This document shows positions 26,284 through 35,055 of a stretch of 64,000 nucleotides of DNA, piece by piece; the stretch's first letter is position 1; the number at the start of each line of letters is the position of its first letter. Under the pieces are notes generated by a model. It searched no databases, was not told the origin of the DNA, and saw only the letters and a list, made by a program, of their open reading frames with translations. The DNA comes from Saccharopolyspora erythraea (GTDB lineage: Bacteria; Actinomycetota; Actinomycetes; Mycobacteriales; Pseudonocardiaceae). Position numbers and translations under genes: made by a program. The stretch covers positions 310,001 to 374,000 of the forward strand of contig NZ_CP054839.1 of assembly GCF_018141105.1 (NCBI RefSeq), written 5' to 3'.

Positions 26284-26301
26284 CTGAAACAACTGTTTCA
26301 G
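26284..26301. promoter_or_regulatory. 18-bp palindromic TetR operator
   Basis: CTGAAACAACTGTTTCAG is self-complementary except at its two central positions. It lies 12 bases from the TetR start and 8 bases before the GNAT start codon, and its last bases run into the GGAGGG ribosome site of the GNAT gene. Confidence 0.75.
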
Positions 26302-26309
26302 GAGGGCGC

Positions 26310-26813
26310 ATGGGCGGCATCGAGATCCGCACCGGCCCGCGGCCGGGAGACCTGGGCACCGTGCTGGCCATGCACGGTCAGCTCTACGCACGCGAGCACG
26401 GCTTCGACGAGCGCTTCGAGGCGCACGTCGCACGCGGCCTCGCGGCGTTCGCGGCGGCGCTCGGCGACGCCCGCGACACCGGGGCGGCCCCGGGGGTTCT
26501 CTGGGTCGCCGAGCGCGGCGACGACCCGGTCGGCACGGTCGCGCTCACCGACGAAGGCGGCGGCGTGGCCCAGCTCCGCTGGTTCCTGGTCGCGCCGTCG
26601 GCGCGCGGCACGGGGCTCGGACGCGAGCTGCTGCGCACCTTGCTCGACCACGCGCGAAGCAGGGGGTACGCGCAGGTCAAGCTCTGGACGGTGGACGGCC
26701 TGGACGCCGCCGCCCGGCTCTACACCGAGGCCGGATTCCGCCGCACGGAACAGCACCCGGTCCGGCAGTGGGGCCACGACCTGACCGAGGCCCGCTACGA
26801 CCTCGACCTCTAG
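26310..26813 (+). CDS. GNAT-family N-acetyltransferase
   Basis: 167 residues. The acetyl-CoA-binding motif A is clear: LRWFLVAPSARGTGLGRELL (R-G-T-G-L-G), followed by motif B, LYTEAGFRRTEQHPVRQWGH. The substrate is unknown. The ATG is preceded by GGAGGG. It is divergent from, and probably repressed by, the TetR protein, which suggests a role in modifying or exporting a toxic amine-bearing compound; that is inference. Confidence 0.88.
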   Translation: MGGIEIRTGPRPGDLGTVLAMHGQLYAREHGFDERFEAHVARGLAAFAAALGDARDTGAAPGVLWVAERGDDPVGTVALTDEGGGVAQLRWFLVAPSARGTGLGRELLRTLLDHARSRGYAQVKLWTVDGLDAAARLYTEAGFRRTEQHPVRQWGHDLTEARYDLDL

Positions 26814-26835
26814 GAGCCGCTTCGGCCCCGGCGGG

Positions 26836-27243
26836 TCAGTCGCTGCCGACCTCCTTGCGGAGCGAAGCGGTGAACGCACGCAGTGCCTGGGTGGCCTCGG
26901 TCAAGTTCTCCTCGTCGTCCTCGGCGTGCCAGCACGACCTCACGAAGGCGTCCGCACGATCGCGGGTTTCCCGGGTGCACAGCAGGTGGATGGCCGCGCG
27001 GCCCCTCTGCAGCTGTGACTGCCACTCGCGCAACTCGCTCGGTTCGAAAGATTCGAGCCAGGCCTTGCTGCCGCTGCGGAACTCGTAGATGTTGGTGCCC
27101 GCGCTGACCATCTCGGCAGCCCCGGCAAGCTTCTGGTCGCGCAGCCACTTGCGGTGCTCGCCCCTGCTCTTGATCCAGGCTCCGAGCAGGGCGCCCGAGA
27201 AACCCAGCAGCGCGCCGACGACTCCGGCCAAGACGTTGATCAT
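26836..27243 (-). CDS. small membrane-anchored protein of unknown function
   Basis: 135 residues. One Gly/Ala/Leu-rich membrane helix covers residues 3-23 (VLAGVVGALLGFSGALLGAWI), followed by a charged helical cytoplasmic part of about 110 residues with several Trp and Arg. I do not recognise a family beyond general similarity to phage-like or actinobacterial anchored hypothetical proteins. It converges with the GNAT gene, 22 bases apart. Its codon use fits the neighbourhood. Confidence 0.6.
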   Translation of the reverse strand: MINVLAGVVGALLGFSGALLGAWIKSRGEHRKWLRDQKLAGAAEMVSAGTNIYEFRSGSKAWLESFEPSELREWQSQLQRGRAAIHLLCTRETRDRADAFVRSCWHAEDDEENLTEATQALRAFTASLRKEVGSD

Positions 27244-27364
27244 CGGTTGAGCCTAACCGGGCGAGGTCTGGGCAGCCCGTACTTCGGGGTAGCGGGCAAC
27301 AGGACCTCCCCGGTCCCCTGGCCGAGGGCGACCGGCAACCCTGGCCAGGGCCGGTGCGGGTGGG

Positions 27365-29209
27365 CTAGCCGAGGTCGGGCTCGGAGCGCAGTTCGATGTT
27401 CTGCCCGGCCTTGTGCATCTCCAGCGCCACGATCTCGTTCTCGCCCCTCCTCCACAGTGGACTCGGAGCGTAGAGGGTGACCTGCGGGCCGACCGACCAG
27501 TACCGGCCGAGCAGGAAGCCGTTGAGCCAGATCATCCCCTTCTCCCAGCCCGGAAGCGCCAGGAACCCGTCCGCCGGTTCGGCGATCGACATCCGCGCGC
27601 GGTGGAACACCGGCCCGGCCGACGACCCGCCGCCGAACCGCAGCCCGGAGAGGTCGTCCAGCGGCAGCGGCCGGACCTCCCAGCCGTGGAGGGCCTGCGC
27701 GCCGAGCAGCACCCGGTCGGTGATGCCCTTCGGGTCGCTGAGCTGGTGCCCGAAGTTGACCCGTCCGCCGGTGTCGACGAGCAGGTCCAGCCGCCCGGTC
27801 CGGCCGGGGACGGCGAGGTCGATCGTCACGTCCGGGGCGTTGCGGTCCAGCGCGCCGAGGTACGCGCCATCGCTGAAGACCAGCGCGCGGTCGGCGAGCC
27901 CGGACACACGCAGTCCGGCCGTCTGGCGCGGGCCCTGGATCGTGGTCCGGTAGTGGATCAGGCCGTGGGCCTGGCCGAACTTCTCCATGTGCGCCGGAGT
28001 CGCGCTGCGCACCGGCGAGCTGAGGACGTCGAGCGACTCCAGCAGCCCGGCGGTCGCCTCCGGCCGCACGGTCTGCGGCCGCAGCCGAGGCGGTCGTGCG
28101 GGCAGCGGCTGCTCGGGAACCGGGGCGTACTTGGCGATTACCTCGCGGATGCGCTGGAACTTCTCGGTCAGCTCGCCTGCCTCGCCGATCGGGGAGTCGT
28201 AGTCGTAGCTGGTGATCGTCGGCTGGTACTGGTCCTTGGAGGTGTCGTAGTTGGCACCGGCCCACCAGCCGAAGTTCGTGCCGCCGACTGCCATGTAGAG
28301 CGACACCGACGCGCCGGCCGCCAGCATCTTGTCGACGTTGCCGGCGGTCTCGACCGGATCTGTCGTGTGGTGCTCCTCGCCCCAGTGGTCGAACCAGCCG
28401 TCCCAGAACTCGGTGCACCACAGCGGTCCCTCCGGCTGGTACTCGCGCAGCGCCTTGAACGGGTCGGTCGGGTCACCGGCGAAGTTGACCGTCGCGAGCG
28501 TGTCCGGCAGGTTCCCGCCGCGCAGCATGTAGTCCGCCGGCCCGTTGGAGCAGAACAGCAGGCTGTCGATGCCGCGTTCCCGCATGCCCGCCTTCAGCTG
28601 TTCCAGGTGCGTCTGGTCGTTGCCATAGCTGCCGTACTCGTTCTCCACCTGGAACGCCAGCACCGGACCGCCCTTGGTCGCCTGCAACGGCGCGAGGCGC
28701 GGCAGCAGCTCGTCGAACCACCGCAGCGTCAGCTCGGTGTAGGCGGGGTCGCTGCACCGCAGCGGCAGGTTCCCGGACTCCAGCAGCCACGCGGGCAGGC
28801 CGCCGAAGTCCCATTCCGCGCAGATGTACGGGCCAGGGCGGATGATCACCTTGAGTCCGGCCTCCGCCGCCGTCTCGACGAACCGGACGAGGTCTCGCCA
28901 GCCGGTGAAGTCGACCTCCCCGCGCCGCGGCTCGTGGAAGTTCCACGCGACGTAGGTGTCGACGGAGTTCAGACCCAGCGCCCGCATCCTGTCCAGCCGA
29001 TCGCGCCACTGGTCGGGATGGGTGCGGAAGTAGTGCATCTCGCCGGCGATGATGCGGAACGGCTCGCCGTCGAGCAGGAACTCGTTGCCGCGCACGGTCA
29101 GCCCGGAGGGCTCACCGGCCTGGGCGAGCACCCGGTTGGTCCCGGCCATGGTCGCCGCGCTCCCCAGCGCGACCGCTCCCAGAAAACCTCGGCGACTGAA
29201 GCGAGCCAT
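27365..29209 (-). CDS. Tat-exported GH35 beta-galactosidase
   Basis: 614 residues. The N-terminus ARFSRRGFLGAVALGSAAT is a Tat signal with the twin arginine and a likely cleavage near VLAQAGEP. The GH35 catalytic domain follows: IIAGEMHYFRTHPDQW, YVAWNFHEPRRGEVDF, GPYICAEWDFGGLPAWLL, the acid/base in VENEYGSYG (188-196) and the nucleophile region CTEFWDGWFDHWG. C-terminal beta domains with GWEKGMIWLNGFLLGRYWS complete the usual architecture. It would remove terminal beta-galactose from external polysaccharides. No sugar transporter or regulator is adjacent. Confidence 0.92.
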   Translation of the reverse strand: MARFSRRGFLGAVALGSAATMAGTNRVLAQAGEPSGLTVRGNEFLLDGEPFRIIAGEMHYFRTHPDQWRDRLDRMRALGLNSVDTYVAWNFHEPRRGEVDFTGWRDLVRFVETAAEAGLKVIIRPGPYICAEWDFGGLPAWLLESGNLPLRCSDPAYTELTLRWFDELLPRLAPLQATKGGPVLAFQVENEYGSYGNDQTHLEQLKAGMRERGIDSLLFCSNGPADYMLRGGNLPDTLATVNFAGDPTDPFKALREYQPEGPLWCTEFWDGWFDHWGEEHHTTDPVETAGNVDKMLAAGASVSLYMAVGGTNFGWWAGANYDTSKDQYQPTITSYDYDSPIGEAGELTEKFQRIREVIAKYAPVPEQPLPARPPRLRPQTVRPEATAGLLESLDVLSSPVRSATPAHMEKFGQAHGLIHYRTTIQGPRQTAGLRVSGLADRALVFSDGAYLGALDRNAPDVTIDLAVPGRTGRLDLLVDTGGRVNFGHQLSDPKGITDRVLLGAQALHGWEVRPLPLDDLSGLRFGGGSSAGPVFHRARMSIAEPADGFLALPGWEKGMIWLNGFLLGRYWSVGPQVTLYAPSPLWRRGENEIVALEMHKAGQNIELRSEPDLG

Positions 29210-29368
29210 GCTCCGTCCTTTCGCAGAGTTGCTTGAAACCTAGTCGTTTCGCGCGAATTCACGCAGAATGAGTATCGGCGTCCAGGCCAGGAGAACGGTC
29301 CGCCGATCGGCCGAACATGGGCCGGAAGTCTCTTTGGGTCAACCCACCCGGCCATCGACGCTTGAGCT

Positions 29369-30025
29369 ATGACGTCGAGCACCACTCGCGGCACCACGCT
29401 CGTCTGCCATTACCGGCGCGATGGAATCACGGTTCCCGACGACCCGCGGCGATGTCTGCGCGCCCAGGTGCGCAGGATCGCAGGCGGCCGCGTGCTCGAC
29501 ATCGGTGCGCACGACGTCGACGACCTGACCGACTACCGCAACGCCTGCACGCTGGCGCTTGCCGGAGCGACCGGACCGGCGTGCGAACGCGCGAAGTCCC
29601 TGCGGCTCCCCGGCGCGGAGGTCGAGGACGGCGAGCTCGACACCCTGCGCTTCCCGCAGAACGCCTTCGACGTGGTGGTGCTGCGGTTCTCGCTGTGCCG
29701 GGCGGCGAAACCCGAGCAGACGCTCGCGGAGATCGGGCGCGTGCTGCGGCCGAACGGGCACCTGGTGTTCCTCGAACACACCCGGGCGAGCGGCATCGTC
29801 GGGAACGCCCAGGACCGGGCCGACGAGATCATGCGCGGCAGCGGACGGTGCCACTTCAACCACGAGGTGCTGCAGGGGATGCACCGCGCCGGGCTCGTGC
29901 TGCGCCGCGCCGAGTGGTTCTGGCCGTCCGCGCACCTGCGGGCACCGCTGGTCGAGGGCGTCGCATCCCATCCGGACCCGCAGTACCAGCGCGAGCTGAG
30001 GTGGCTCAGCGGGGAACAGGAGTGA
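29369..30025 (+). CDS. class I SAM methyltransferase-like protein
   Basis: 218 residues of methyltransferase type 11 appearance: GRVLDIGAHDVDDLTDYRNA at motif I, ELDTLRFPQNAFDVVVLRFS at motif III/IV and EIGRVLRPNGHLVFLEHTRA at post-motif regions. Motif I lacks the Gly-rich G-x-G-x-G (it reads G-A-H-D-V-D), so SAM binding is uncertain. The last part (HFNHEVLQGMHRAGLVLRRAEWF) is like thiol/UbiE-type methyltransferases. It is two bases ahead of the DUF1059 gene and clearly cotranscribed with it. Acceptor unknown. Confidence 0.7.
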   Translation: MTSSTTRGTTLVCHYRRDGITVPDDPRRCLRAQVRRIAGGRVLDIGAHDVDDLTDYRNACTLALAGATGPACERAKSLRLPGAEVEDGELDTLRFPQNAFDVVVLRFSLCRAAKPEQTLAEIGRVLRPNGHLVFLEHTRASGIVGNAQDRADEIMRGSGRCHFNHEVLQGMHRAGLVLRRAEWFWPSAHLRAPLVEGVASHPDPQYQRELRWLSGEQE

Positions 30026-30027
30026 TC

Positions 30028-30549
30028 ATGACCAGGAAAGTGGCCGACTGCCGCAACTACCCGAGCGAGATGAACTGCACGCTGACCATCAGCGGTGAGG
30101 AGGACGAAGTCGTGCGGGCCGCCGCGGAGCACGCGATCTCGGTGCACGGCCACGACGACACGCCCGAGCTGCGCGACGACATCCGCCGCCTCCTCGAGGA
30201 CGAGGCCCCGGCCGCGGCCGAGGCAGGAGCGGGAGCCCCGGCCGGGAACGGGATGAACTTCGTGCAGCTCATCGAGTTCCGGACCACCAAGCGGGACGAG
30301 ATGAACCAGCTGATCGACGAGTGGGAGAAGGCCACCGGCGGCAAGCGGACCGCGAGCCGCGCCGTGCTCGCCGCCGACCACGAACAGCCCAACAGCTACT
30401 ACGAGTTCGTCGAGTTCCCGTCCTACGACGAGGCGATGCGCAACTCCGCGCTACCGGAAACCGAGACGCTCTCCCGCAGGATGCGGGACCTCTGCGACGG
30501 CGAACCGACGTTCCACAACCTCGACGTCGTCCGAGCGGAGAAGTTGTGA
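30028..30549 (+). CDS. DUF1059 domain fused to a dimeric alpha/beta barrel-like domain
   Basis: 173 residues from ATG 30028, preceded by ACAGGAG. Residues 1-58 are DUF1059 (KVADCRNYPSEMNCTLTISG with two Cys, then VVRAAAEHAISVHGH). An Ala/Gly/Pro linker at 60-75 leads to an antibody-biosynthesis-monooxygenase-like domain (MNFVQLIEFRTTKRDEMNQL, SRAVLAADHEQPNSYYEFVEF, SYDEAMRNSALPETE). DUF1059 normally occurs alone as a protein of about 60 residues. Both parts are small domains of unknown role, and the fusion links them functionally. It follows the methyltransferase-like gene with a two-base gap. Confidence 0.75.
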   Translation: MTRKVADCRNYPSEMNCTLTISGEEDEVVRAAAEHAISVHGHDDTPELRDDIRRLLEDEAPAAAEAGAGAPAGNGMNFVQLIEFRTTKRDEMNQLIDEWEKATGGKRTASRAVLAADHEQPNSYYEFVEFPSYDEAMRNSALPETETLSRRMRDLCDGEPTFHNLDVVRAEKL

Positions 30550-30550
30550 G

Positions 30551-30743
30551 CTGAAAGCCCCAGATGGGGCTTTCAGTGGTGCTTCGCACCATCCGTCCGG
30601 AGGACGGATGCAATACGTGCCCGCGGTGGGGCGCCTTGGGGTCCAGGGCGCCCCACCGGGCTGTCAGAGTTCCGACTCTGTCATCCGACCTTCGGCCGGA
30701 TGGCGCGGAGCGCCGTCGGAAGGCCCATCAGGGCCTTCCGACG
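30551..30743. repeat. hairpin string B between convergent genes
   Basis: At least six inverted repeats in 193 bases: 30551-30561/30566-30576 (11 bp, loop AGAT), 30578-30582/30586-30590, 30591-30598/30602-30609 (8 bp), 30624-30635/30647-30658 (12 bp), 30665-30670/30675-30680 and 30714-30726/30731-30743 (13 bp, loop ATCA). The last overlaps the final codons of the S9 peptidase. The first shares the GAAAGCCCC/GGGGCTTTC core with strings at 8.6 and 47.65 kb. Confidence 0.8.
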
Positions 30744-32557
30744 ACATTCCGCGCGAAGGCGATCTCCGCTGACACCTGGCGGAGGGTTTCGGCGATGACC
30801 AGGGAGCCGTGGCCCGCGTCGTAGCGGTAGAACTCGAAGGGGACGTCGCGGTCGGCCAGGCGGTCCAGGTAGTTGAGGATCTGCTGGATGGGGCAGCGCG
30901 GGTCGTTGTCGCCGGCCAGGACCAGGACCGGCGCGCGGACCTGGTCGACGTAGGTGATCGGCGAGCAGTCGCGGTAGGTGTCCGGGACATCGTCCGGCGA
31001 GCCCCCGAACAGGGCGCGGTCGTAGGCGCGCAGCGGTTCCATCTCGTCGGCGTAGGCCGAGACGTAGTCGGCGACCGGCACCCCGGCCACGCCGCCCGCC
31101 CAGCGCTCCGGCTGGGTGCCCATCGCCAGCAGCGTCAGGTAGCCGCCCCACGACGCGCCCGCGACGACGCTGAGCTCCGGCGTGGTCAGGCCCTCCCGGA
31201 AAGCCCAGTCCTGGACGCGTGCCACGTCCTCCAGCTCGGTCAGTCCCGGACGGCCCTCGATGGCGTCCCGCCAGGCCGAGCCGTAGCCGGTGGACCCCCG
31301 GTAGTTGATCTCCACGACGGCGAAGCCCGCGTCCAGCCAGGCCGCCCGGTAGGCGGAGAAGCGGTCCTCGTCCGCCGCGTGCGGACCGCCGTGCAGGTTG
31401 AACACGGTCGGCACCGGCCCGTCGCCCTCCGGCCGCGAGACCAGCGCGTGGACGGTGTCGTTCGGCCCGTAGGGCACCTCGACGAACACGTCTGTCACCG
31501 GCTGCGATCCCGGTGCGCGCTCGCCCGGCGGCGACAGCAGCACCCGGTCCTCGCCTCCGGCCGACAGCGACCGCACCAGCGACGGCGTCGCCGCCGACGA
31601 CCACGAGTACTCCACCGAACCGTCCGGGCGCACCGCCGCGCCACCGACCGTCCCGGCCGGGGTGGGCAGGTCGGTGAGCGTGCGGGAGGCGATGTCGTAG
31701 CGGTGCATGGTCGTGCGCGCGTGGTGGGTGTGCGCGATCAGCAGCGCGCTGCCGTCCGGGTACCAGTCGGCCGACACCTCGCCGGGCAGGTCCAGGGTGA
31801 TCTCGGTCTCGGTGTCGGACTCGACGTCCCAGATCAGCAGCTCCTCGCGGCCGCGGCGCTCGTGCAGCACCAGCAGCCGCTGGTCACCGGCGACCGGCGC
31901 GAAGTCCAGCGCCTCCAGGCCCTTGCCCGGGCCGTCCCACTTCTCGGCGACCGCCGAGCCGTCGACGCGCAGCACCCGCAGCGCGGGGTGGCGGCTGTCG
32001 CCGTGCTCGGAGTGCGAGATGACCAGCACGGTCTCGTCCCACGACAGCGCGGAGAGCCCGCCGTCCTGCTCGTGCTGGTAGATGACCTCCGGCGCGCCGC
32101 CGTCGCGGGCGATCCAGACGGTCACCCCGTCGTCGGTGGACATGGCCACGCCGCGCACCTTGGCACCCAGCTCCAGCCCGGACGGGTAGCCGGGGTGGGT
32201 GCCGGGAAGGGCGGACTCGTGCGAGTCCGAGCCGAACGGCTGCACCACCCAGCTGCCGAACTCGTCGCCGTCGGTGTCGCTGAACCACCAGATGTGCTCG
32301 CCGTCGGCCGACAGCGTGCCGTGGAAGGTGCCGTTCGGGCGGTCGGTGACCTGGCGGTGGGTGTCGCGTTCGCGGTCCCACGCGTAGATCTCCCAGGTCC
32401 CGCTGACGTTGGACACGTACAGGCTGCGCTGCGGAGCGTCGCGCGCCCAGTCGGGCAGCGACACCCGCGGCGCGCTGAACCGGGCTCGCCAGCGCTGCTC
32501 GGCGGCGGGGTCTTCGAAGAGCTTTTCCGGGACTTTGGCGGCGGGGTAGGTGCTCAC
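30728..32557 (-). CDS. prolyl-oligopeptidase-family (S9) serine peptidase
   Basis: 609 residues. The first 370 form a beta-propeller of WD/TolB-like repeats (for example YVSNVSGTWEIYAWDRE, WFSDTDGDEFGSWVV). The alpha/beta-hydrolase domain follows: PTVFNLHGGPHAADEDRF, VEINYRGSTGYG, the nucleophile in GASWGGYLT, the acid in LAGDNDPRCP and the catalytic His in YDAGHGS. This is the acylaminoacyl-peptidase/S9C layout; it would cleave short peptides in the cytoplasm, and no signal peptide is seen. The final residues VGRP are encoded inside a 13-bp hairpin, which suggests the gene's 3' end has been altered by that repeat. Confidence 0.92.
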   Translation of the reverse strand: MSTYPAAKVPEKLFEDPAAEQRWRARFSAPRVSLPDWARDAPQRSLYVSNVSGTWEIYAWDRERDTHRQVTDRPNGTFHGTLSADGEHIWWFSDTDGDEFGSWVVQPFGSDSHESALPGTHPGYPSGLELGAKVRGVAMSTDDGVTVWIARDGGAPEVIYQHEQDGGLSALSWDETVLVISHSEHGDSRHPALRVLRVDGSAVAEKWDGPGKGLEALDFAPVAGDQRLLVLHERRGREELLIWDVESDTETEITLDLPGEVSADWYPDGSALLIAHTHHARTTMHRYDIASRTLTDLPTPAGTVGGAAVRPDGSVEYSWSSAATPSLVRSLSAGGEDRVLLSPPGERAPGSQPVTDVFVEVPYGPNDTVHALVSRPEGDGPVPTVFNLHGGPHAADEDRFSAYRAAWLDAGFAVVEINYRGSTGYGSAWRDAIEGRPGLTELEDVARVQDWAFREGLTTPELSVVAGASWGGYLTLLAMGTQPERWAGGVAGVPVADYVSAYADEMEPLRAYDRALFGGSPDDVPDTYRDCSPITYVDQVRAPVLVLAGDNDPRCPIQQILNYLDRLADRDVPFEFYRYDAGHGSLVIAETLRQVSAEIAFARNVVGRP

Positions 32558-32626
32558 CCCTGCGATCCTGCCCGATATCCGGCGTCAGCCGGAGGAGTGG
32601 GCGTTTAATGCCACGGTCGGGTGATA

Positions 32627-33442
32627 TCAACCCGCTCGGGTGGCGGTGATCAGGTAATAGTCCACGAGTCCGTCGCGGTAGCAGCCGAGCCATTCACGCG
32701 CCCAGGTGCTTGCGTAGGAGGTGCGGGCCAGCCAGCGGTCGAGGCCGGGGAAGACGTGCTCGCCGATGCTCTCGGAGGTGACGCCGGCGAAGCCGGCCGC
32801 CGCGAGCGTCCCGCGGAACTCCTCCACGCCGGTGGCCAGGTCGACACCGGAGGCGAAGGTGTCCAGCCGGTCGGCCAGCGCCGGTCCCCGGCCCGCCGCG
32901 GTCGCGAAGAACGTCGCCACGGCCAGCACGCCCGACGGCGCCAGCACGCGGTGCGCCTCGGCGGCGAAGCCCGGGATGTCCTCGAAGTGCTGCGCGGCCT
33001 CGACGGAGAAGACCCTGTGCATCGACCGCTCGGGCAGCGGGAGCCGCGACGCCGCCCCGGCGACGTAGTGCAGCCTGCCGGGCATCGCCGCGATCGCCGC
33101 CGCGTTGGCGTTCTTGGCCCGGTCGACCTGCACCTCCAGCAGATCCGAGCCGTAGATCTCGCGCACCGGGTACTCCTCGGCGACCAGCGCGGTGCCCTTG
33201 CCCCGCCCGCAGCCGACGTCCAGCACGCGGTCCCCGTCGCGGATGCCGACGGCGTCGGCGACGAGCCGGTACATCGCCTCCTGGCTGGCCACCCGGTGCT
33301 CGACGGTCAGGCCGCCGCGGGCGTCGATGTCGCGCCAGTACCCGAAGTTGAGGTAGCCGCCGGCGAACAGCTCCAGCTTGCTGAGGTCGTTCTCGCCGTA
33401 CATCCGGTCGCGGAGTTCGAGCCGTTCCTGCACGTCGGTCAT
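32627..33442 (-). CDS. SAM-dependent methyltransferase of the RebM/EryG-like type
   Basis: 271 residues. Motif I is complete (RVLDVGCGRGKGTALVAEEY), followed by the acidic loop GSDLLEVQVDRA, the VFSVEAAQHFEDI segment and the VLAPSGVLAVATFFAT strand. The N-terminal KLELFAGGYLNFGYWRDI resembles natural-product O- and C-methyltransferases of the RebM/EryG type. No biosynthetic cluster surrounds it, so the substrate is unknown. ATG start at 33442. Confidence 0.85.
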   Translation of the reverse strand: MTDVQERLELRDRMYGENDLSKLELFAGGYLNFGYWRDIDARGGLTVEHRVASQEAMYRLVADAVGIRDGDRVLDVGCGRGKGTALVAEEYPVREIYGSDLLEVQVDRAKNANAAAIAAMPGRLHYVAGAASRLPLPERSMHRVFSVEAAQHFEDIPGFAAEAHRVLAPSGVLAVATFFATAAGRGPALADRLDTFASGVDLATGVEEFRGTLAAAGFAGVTSESIGEHVFPGLDRWLARTSYASTWAREWLGCYRDGLVDYYLITATRAG

Positions 33443-33561
33443 GGCCTCATCGTGCCCCAGATCACGGTGAAAAGCGCCCGCGAGTTCCGCGCGGGTTCTG
33501 GGCAGGGCGCAGTGCGGGCTGTGCCCCCATCCCGGCTGGGGCGGGCGAGTAGCCCGACAGG

Positions 33562-33735
33562 TCAGTCCGCGTCGGACGGGAGGATCAGCGCCTGTCCGGC
33601 GATCACGCGCTCACCGTCGTAGGTCAGAGCCGGCGATCCGTGGAGCACGTACCCCTCTCCCAGCAGCGCGCTGATCCGACGGCAGAACTCGGCGTCGTCG
33701 GGGCCGGTGATGAAGCGGTAGCGCAGCCGTTCCAT
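33562..33735 (-). CDS. DUF1737 small protein
   Basis: 57 residues. The whole chain matches DUF1737: ERLRYRFITGPDDAEFCRRI, SALLGEGYVLHGSPALTYDG and ERVIAGQALIL. The fold is unknown to me and the function unstudied; these are soluble proteins of 55-70 residues widespread in bacteria. Its ATG is at 33735. It lies just beyond the terminator of the tRNA gene, on the same strand. Confidence 0.75.
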   Translation of the reverse strand: MERLRYRFITGPDDAEFCRRISALLGEGYVLHGSPALTYDGERVIAGQALILPSDAD

Positions 33736-33840
33736 GGCGAGCAGCCTAACCAGCGGCGCCACCCGGCAGCCCTCAGCGTGCGGTGGTTCTTCCACACCGA
33801 GAAGCGCCCGCGAGACAGGGGCAGAAGACCCCGGAAAGCC

Positions 33841-33878
33841 GAGTGGCCCCGGCCGGACGAATCCGGCCGAGGCCACTC
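33841..33878 (-). terminator. terminator of the tRNA-Pro gene
   Basis: A nested hairpin with outer arms 33841-33848/33871-33878 and inner arms 33850-33857/33862-33869 lies 6 bases after the 3' end of tRNA-Pro. On the minus strand the hairpin is followed by CGGCTTTCC. It would also separate the tRNA from the DUF1737 gene. Confidence 0.7.
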
Positions 33879-33883
33879 GATTG

Positions 33884-33957
33884 TCGGGGTGGCGGGATTT
33901 GAACCCACGACCTCTTCGACCCGAACGAAGCGCGCTCCCAAGCTGCGCCACACCCCG
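33884..33957 (-). tRNA. tRNA-Pro, anticodon CGG
   Basis: A 74-base cloverleaf on the minus strand. The acceptor arms CGGGGTG and CACCCCG are complementary, with A as discriminator. The anticodon stem-loop CTTCG-TTCGGGT-CGAAG places CGG at the anticodon, and the T-arm is GTGGG-TTCAAAT-CCCGC. CCA is not encoded. CGG reads the CCG proline codon, which is frequent in this genome. Confidence 0.95.
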
Positions 33958-34007
33958 ATCTCCGGCGGAGGACTTATCGGGTACCTGTCCGACCGCCGCA
34001 GCAAAGT

Positions 34008-34970
34008 CTAGCGGACGTTCGAACCCGCTCCGAAGGGGGCCCCGCCCAAGGTGTTCATGCTGGTCGCGCGCAGTTCCTGCGACCGGGGGACCAGCGTCAG
34101 CAGCGTCGCCTCCGGCGGGCAGGCGAACCGCACCGGCGCGTAGGGCGAGGTGCCCAGGCCCGCCGAGACGTGCAGCCGCATGTGCTCGCCCCACGTCGAG
34201 GCGCCGCGCGCCCGCGATCGGTCCAGCTCGCAGTTGGTCACCAGGGCGCCGTAGCCGGGCAGCCGCAGCTGGCCGCCGTGGGTGTGCCCGGCGAGCACCA
34301 GGTCGTAGCCGTCGTCGGCGAACGCGTCGAGCACGCGCGGCTCCGGCGAGTGGGTCACGCCGAGGTTGAGGTGGGTGTCCGACGGGACCGCGCCGGCGAT
34401 CTTGGAGTACTTGTCTCGGTGCAGGTGCGGGTCGTCCAGCCCGGCCACGTGCATTCGAACGCCCGCGACGTCGAGCCCGTGCCGCTGGTGGGTCACGTCG
34501 ACCCAGCCGCGCTCGGTCATCGCCGCGCGCAGGTCCCGCCACGGCAGCGGCACGCCGTGGACGCGCTTCTGCTTGGCCGAGGGCATCAGGTAGCGGGCCC
34601 AGTTCTTCGGCTTCGGGCCGTAGTAGTCGTTGCTGCCGAAGACGAACACGCCCGGCCGGTCCAGCAGCGGGCCGAGCGCGCGCAGCGCGGCGGGCACCGC
34701 CTGCGGGTGGGCCAGGTTGTCGCCGGTGTTGACGACCAGGTCGGGCTCGAGCTCGTCCAGCGCGGCCACCCAGCGCTGCTTCGAGTGCTGGTTGGGCATC
34801 ATGTGCAGATCGGAGACGTGCAGCACGCGCATCCGCGGCGCGCCCTCGGCCAGCACCGGAAGCGTGACGTGGCGCAGCGTCCAGTGCCGCCGCTCGATCC
34901 CGGCCGCGTAGCCGAAGGTCGCGGCGCCCAGCGCGCCGCCGGTCAGCAGGATCCTTGCCAGCGTGTTCAC
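34008..34970 (-). CDS. metallophosphoesterase, membrane-anchored (Rv3683-like)
   Basis: 320 residues. An N-terminal hydrophobic segment (LLTGGALGAATFGYAAGIE) may anchor it. The calcineurin-like metal motifs are present: VLHVSDLHMMP (D-x-H), VNTGDNLAHP (G-D-N), VFGSNDYYGP (N-D in place of NHE), and the pair VTHSPEPR and VLAGHTHGGQLRLPG (G-H-T-H). This matches the Mycobacterium Rv3683 protein, the neighbour of ponA2. Substrate unknown; a cell-wall or lipid phosphate is possible. Start ATG 34970. Confidence 0.88.
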   Translation of the reverse strand: MNTLARILLTGGALGAATFGYAAGIERRHWTLRHVTLPVLAEGAPRMRVLHVSDLHMMPNQHSKQRWVAALDELEPDLVVNTGDNLAHPQAVPAALRALGPLLDRPGVFVFGSNDYYGPKPKNWARYLMPSAKQKRVHGVPLPWRDLRAAMTERGWVDVTHQRHGLDVAGVRMHVAGLDDPHLHRDKYSKIAGAVPSDTHLNLGVTHSPEPRVLDAFADDGYDLVLAGHTHGGQLRLPGYGALVTNCELDRSRARGASTWGEHMRLHVSAGLGTSPYAPVRFACPPEATLLTLVPRSQELRATSMNTLGGAPFGAGSNVR

Positions 34971-35055
34971 CCTGCCAACCCTACGGCGAACCGGCCGTCG
35001 GCGAATGTGCGGGCTCGCCGGGAAAACACATCGCCGCGACCGGGATAATCAGCGC

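Noticed and set aside
32627-33442. EryG-like methyltransferase as evidence of a macrolide or other biosynthetic cluster
   Set aside because: No polyketide synthase, glycosyltransferase or other pathway gene is nearby; the family is broad.
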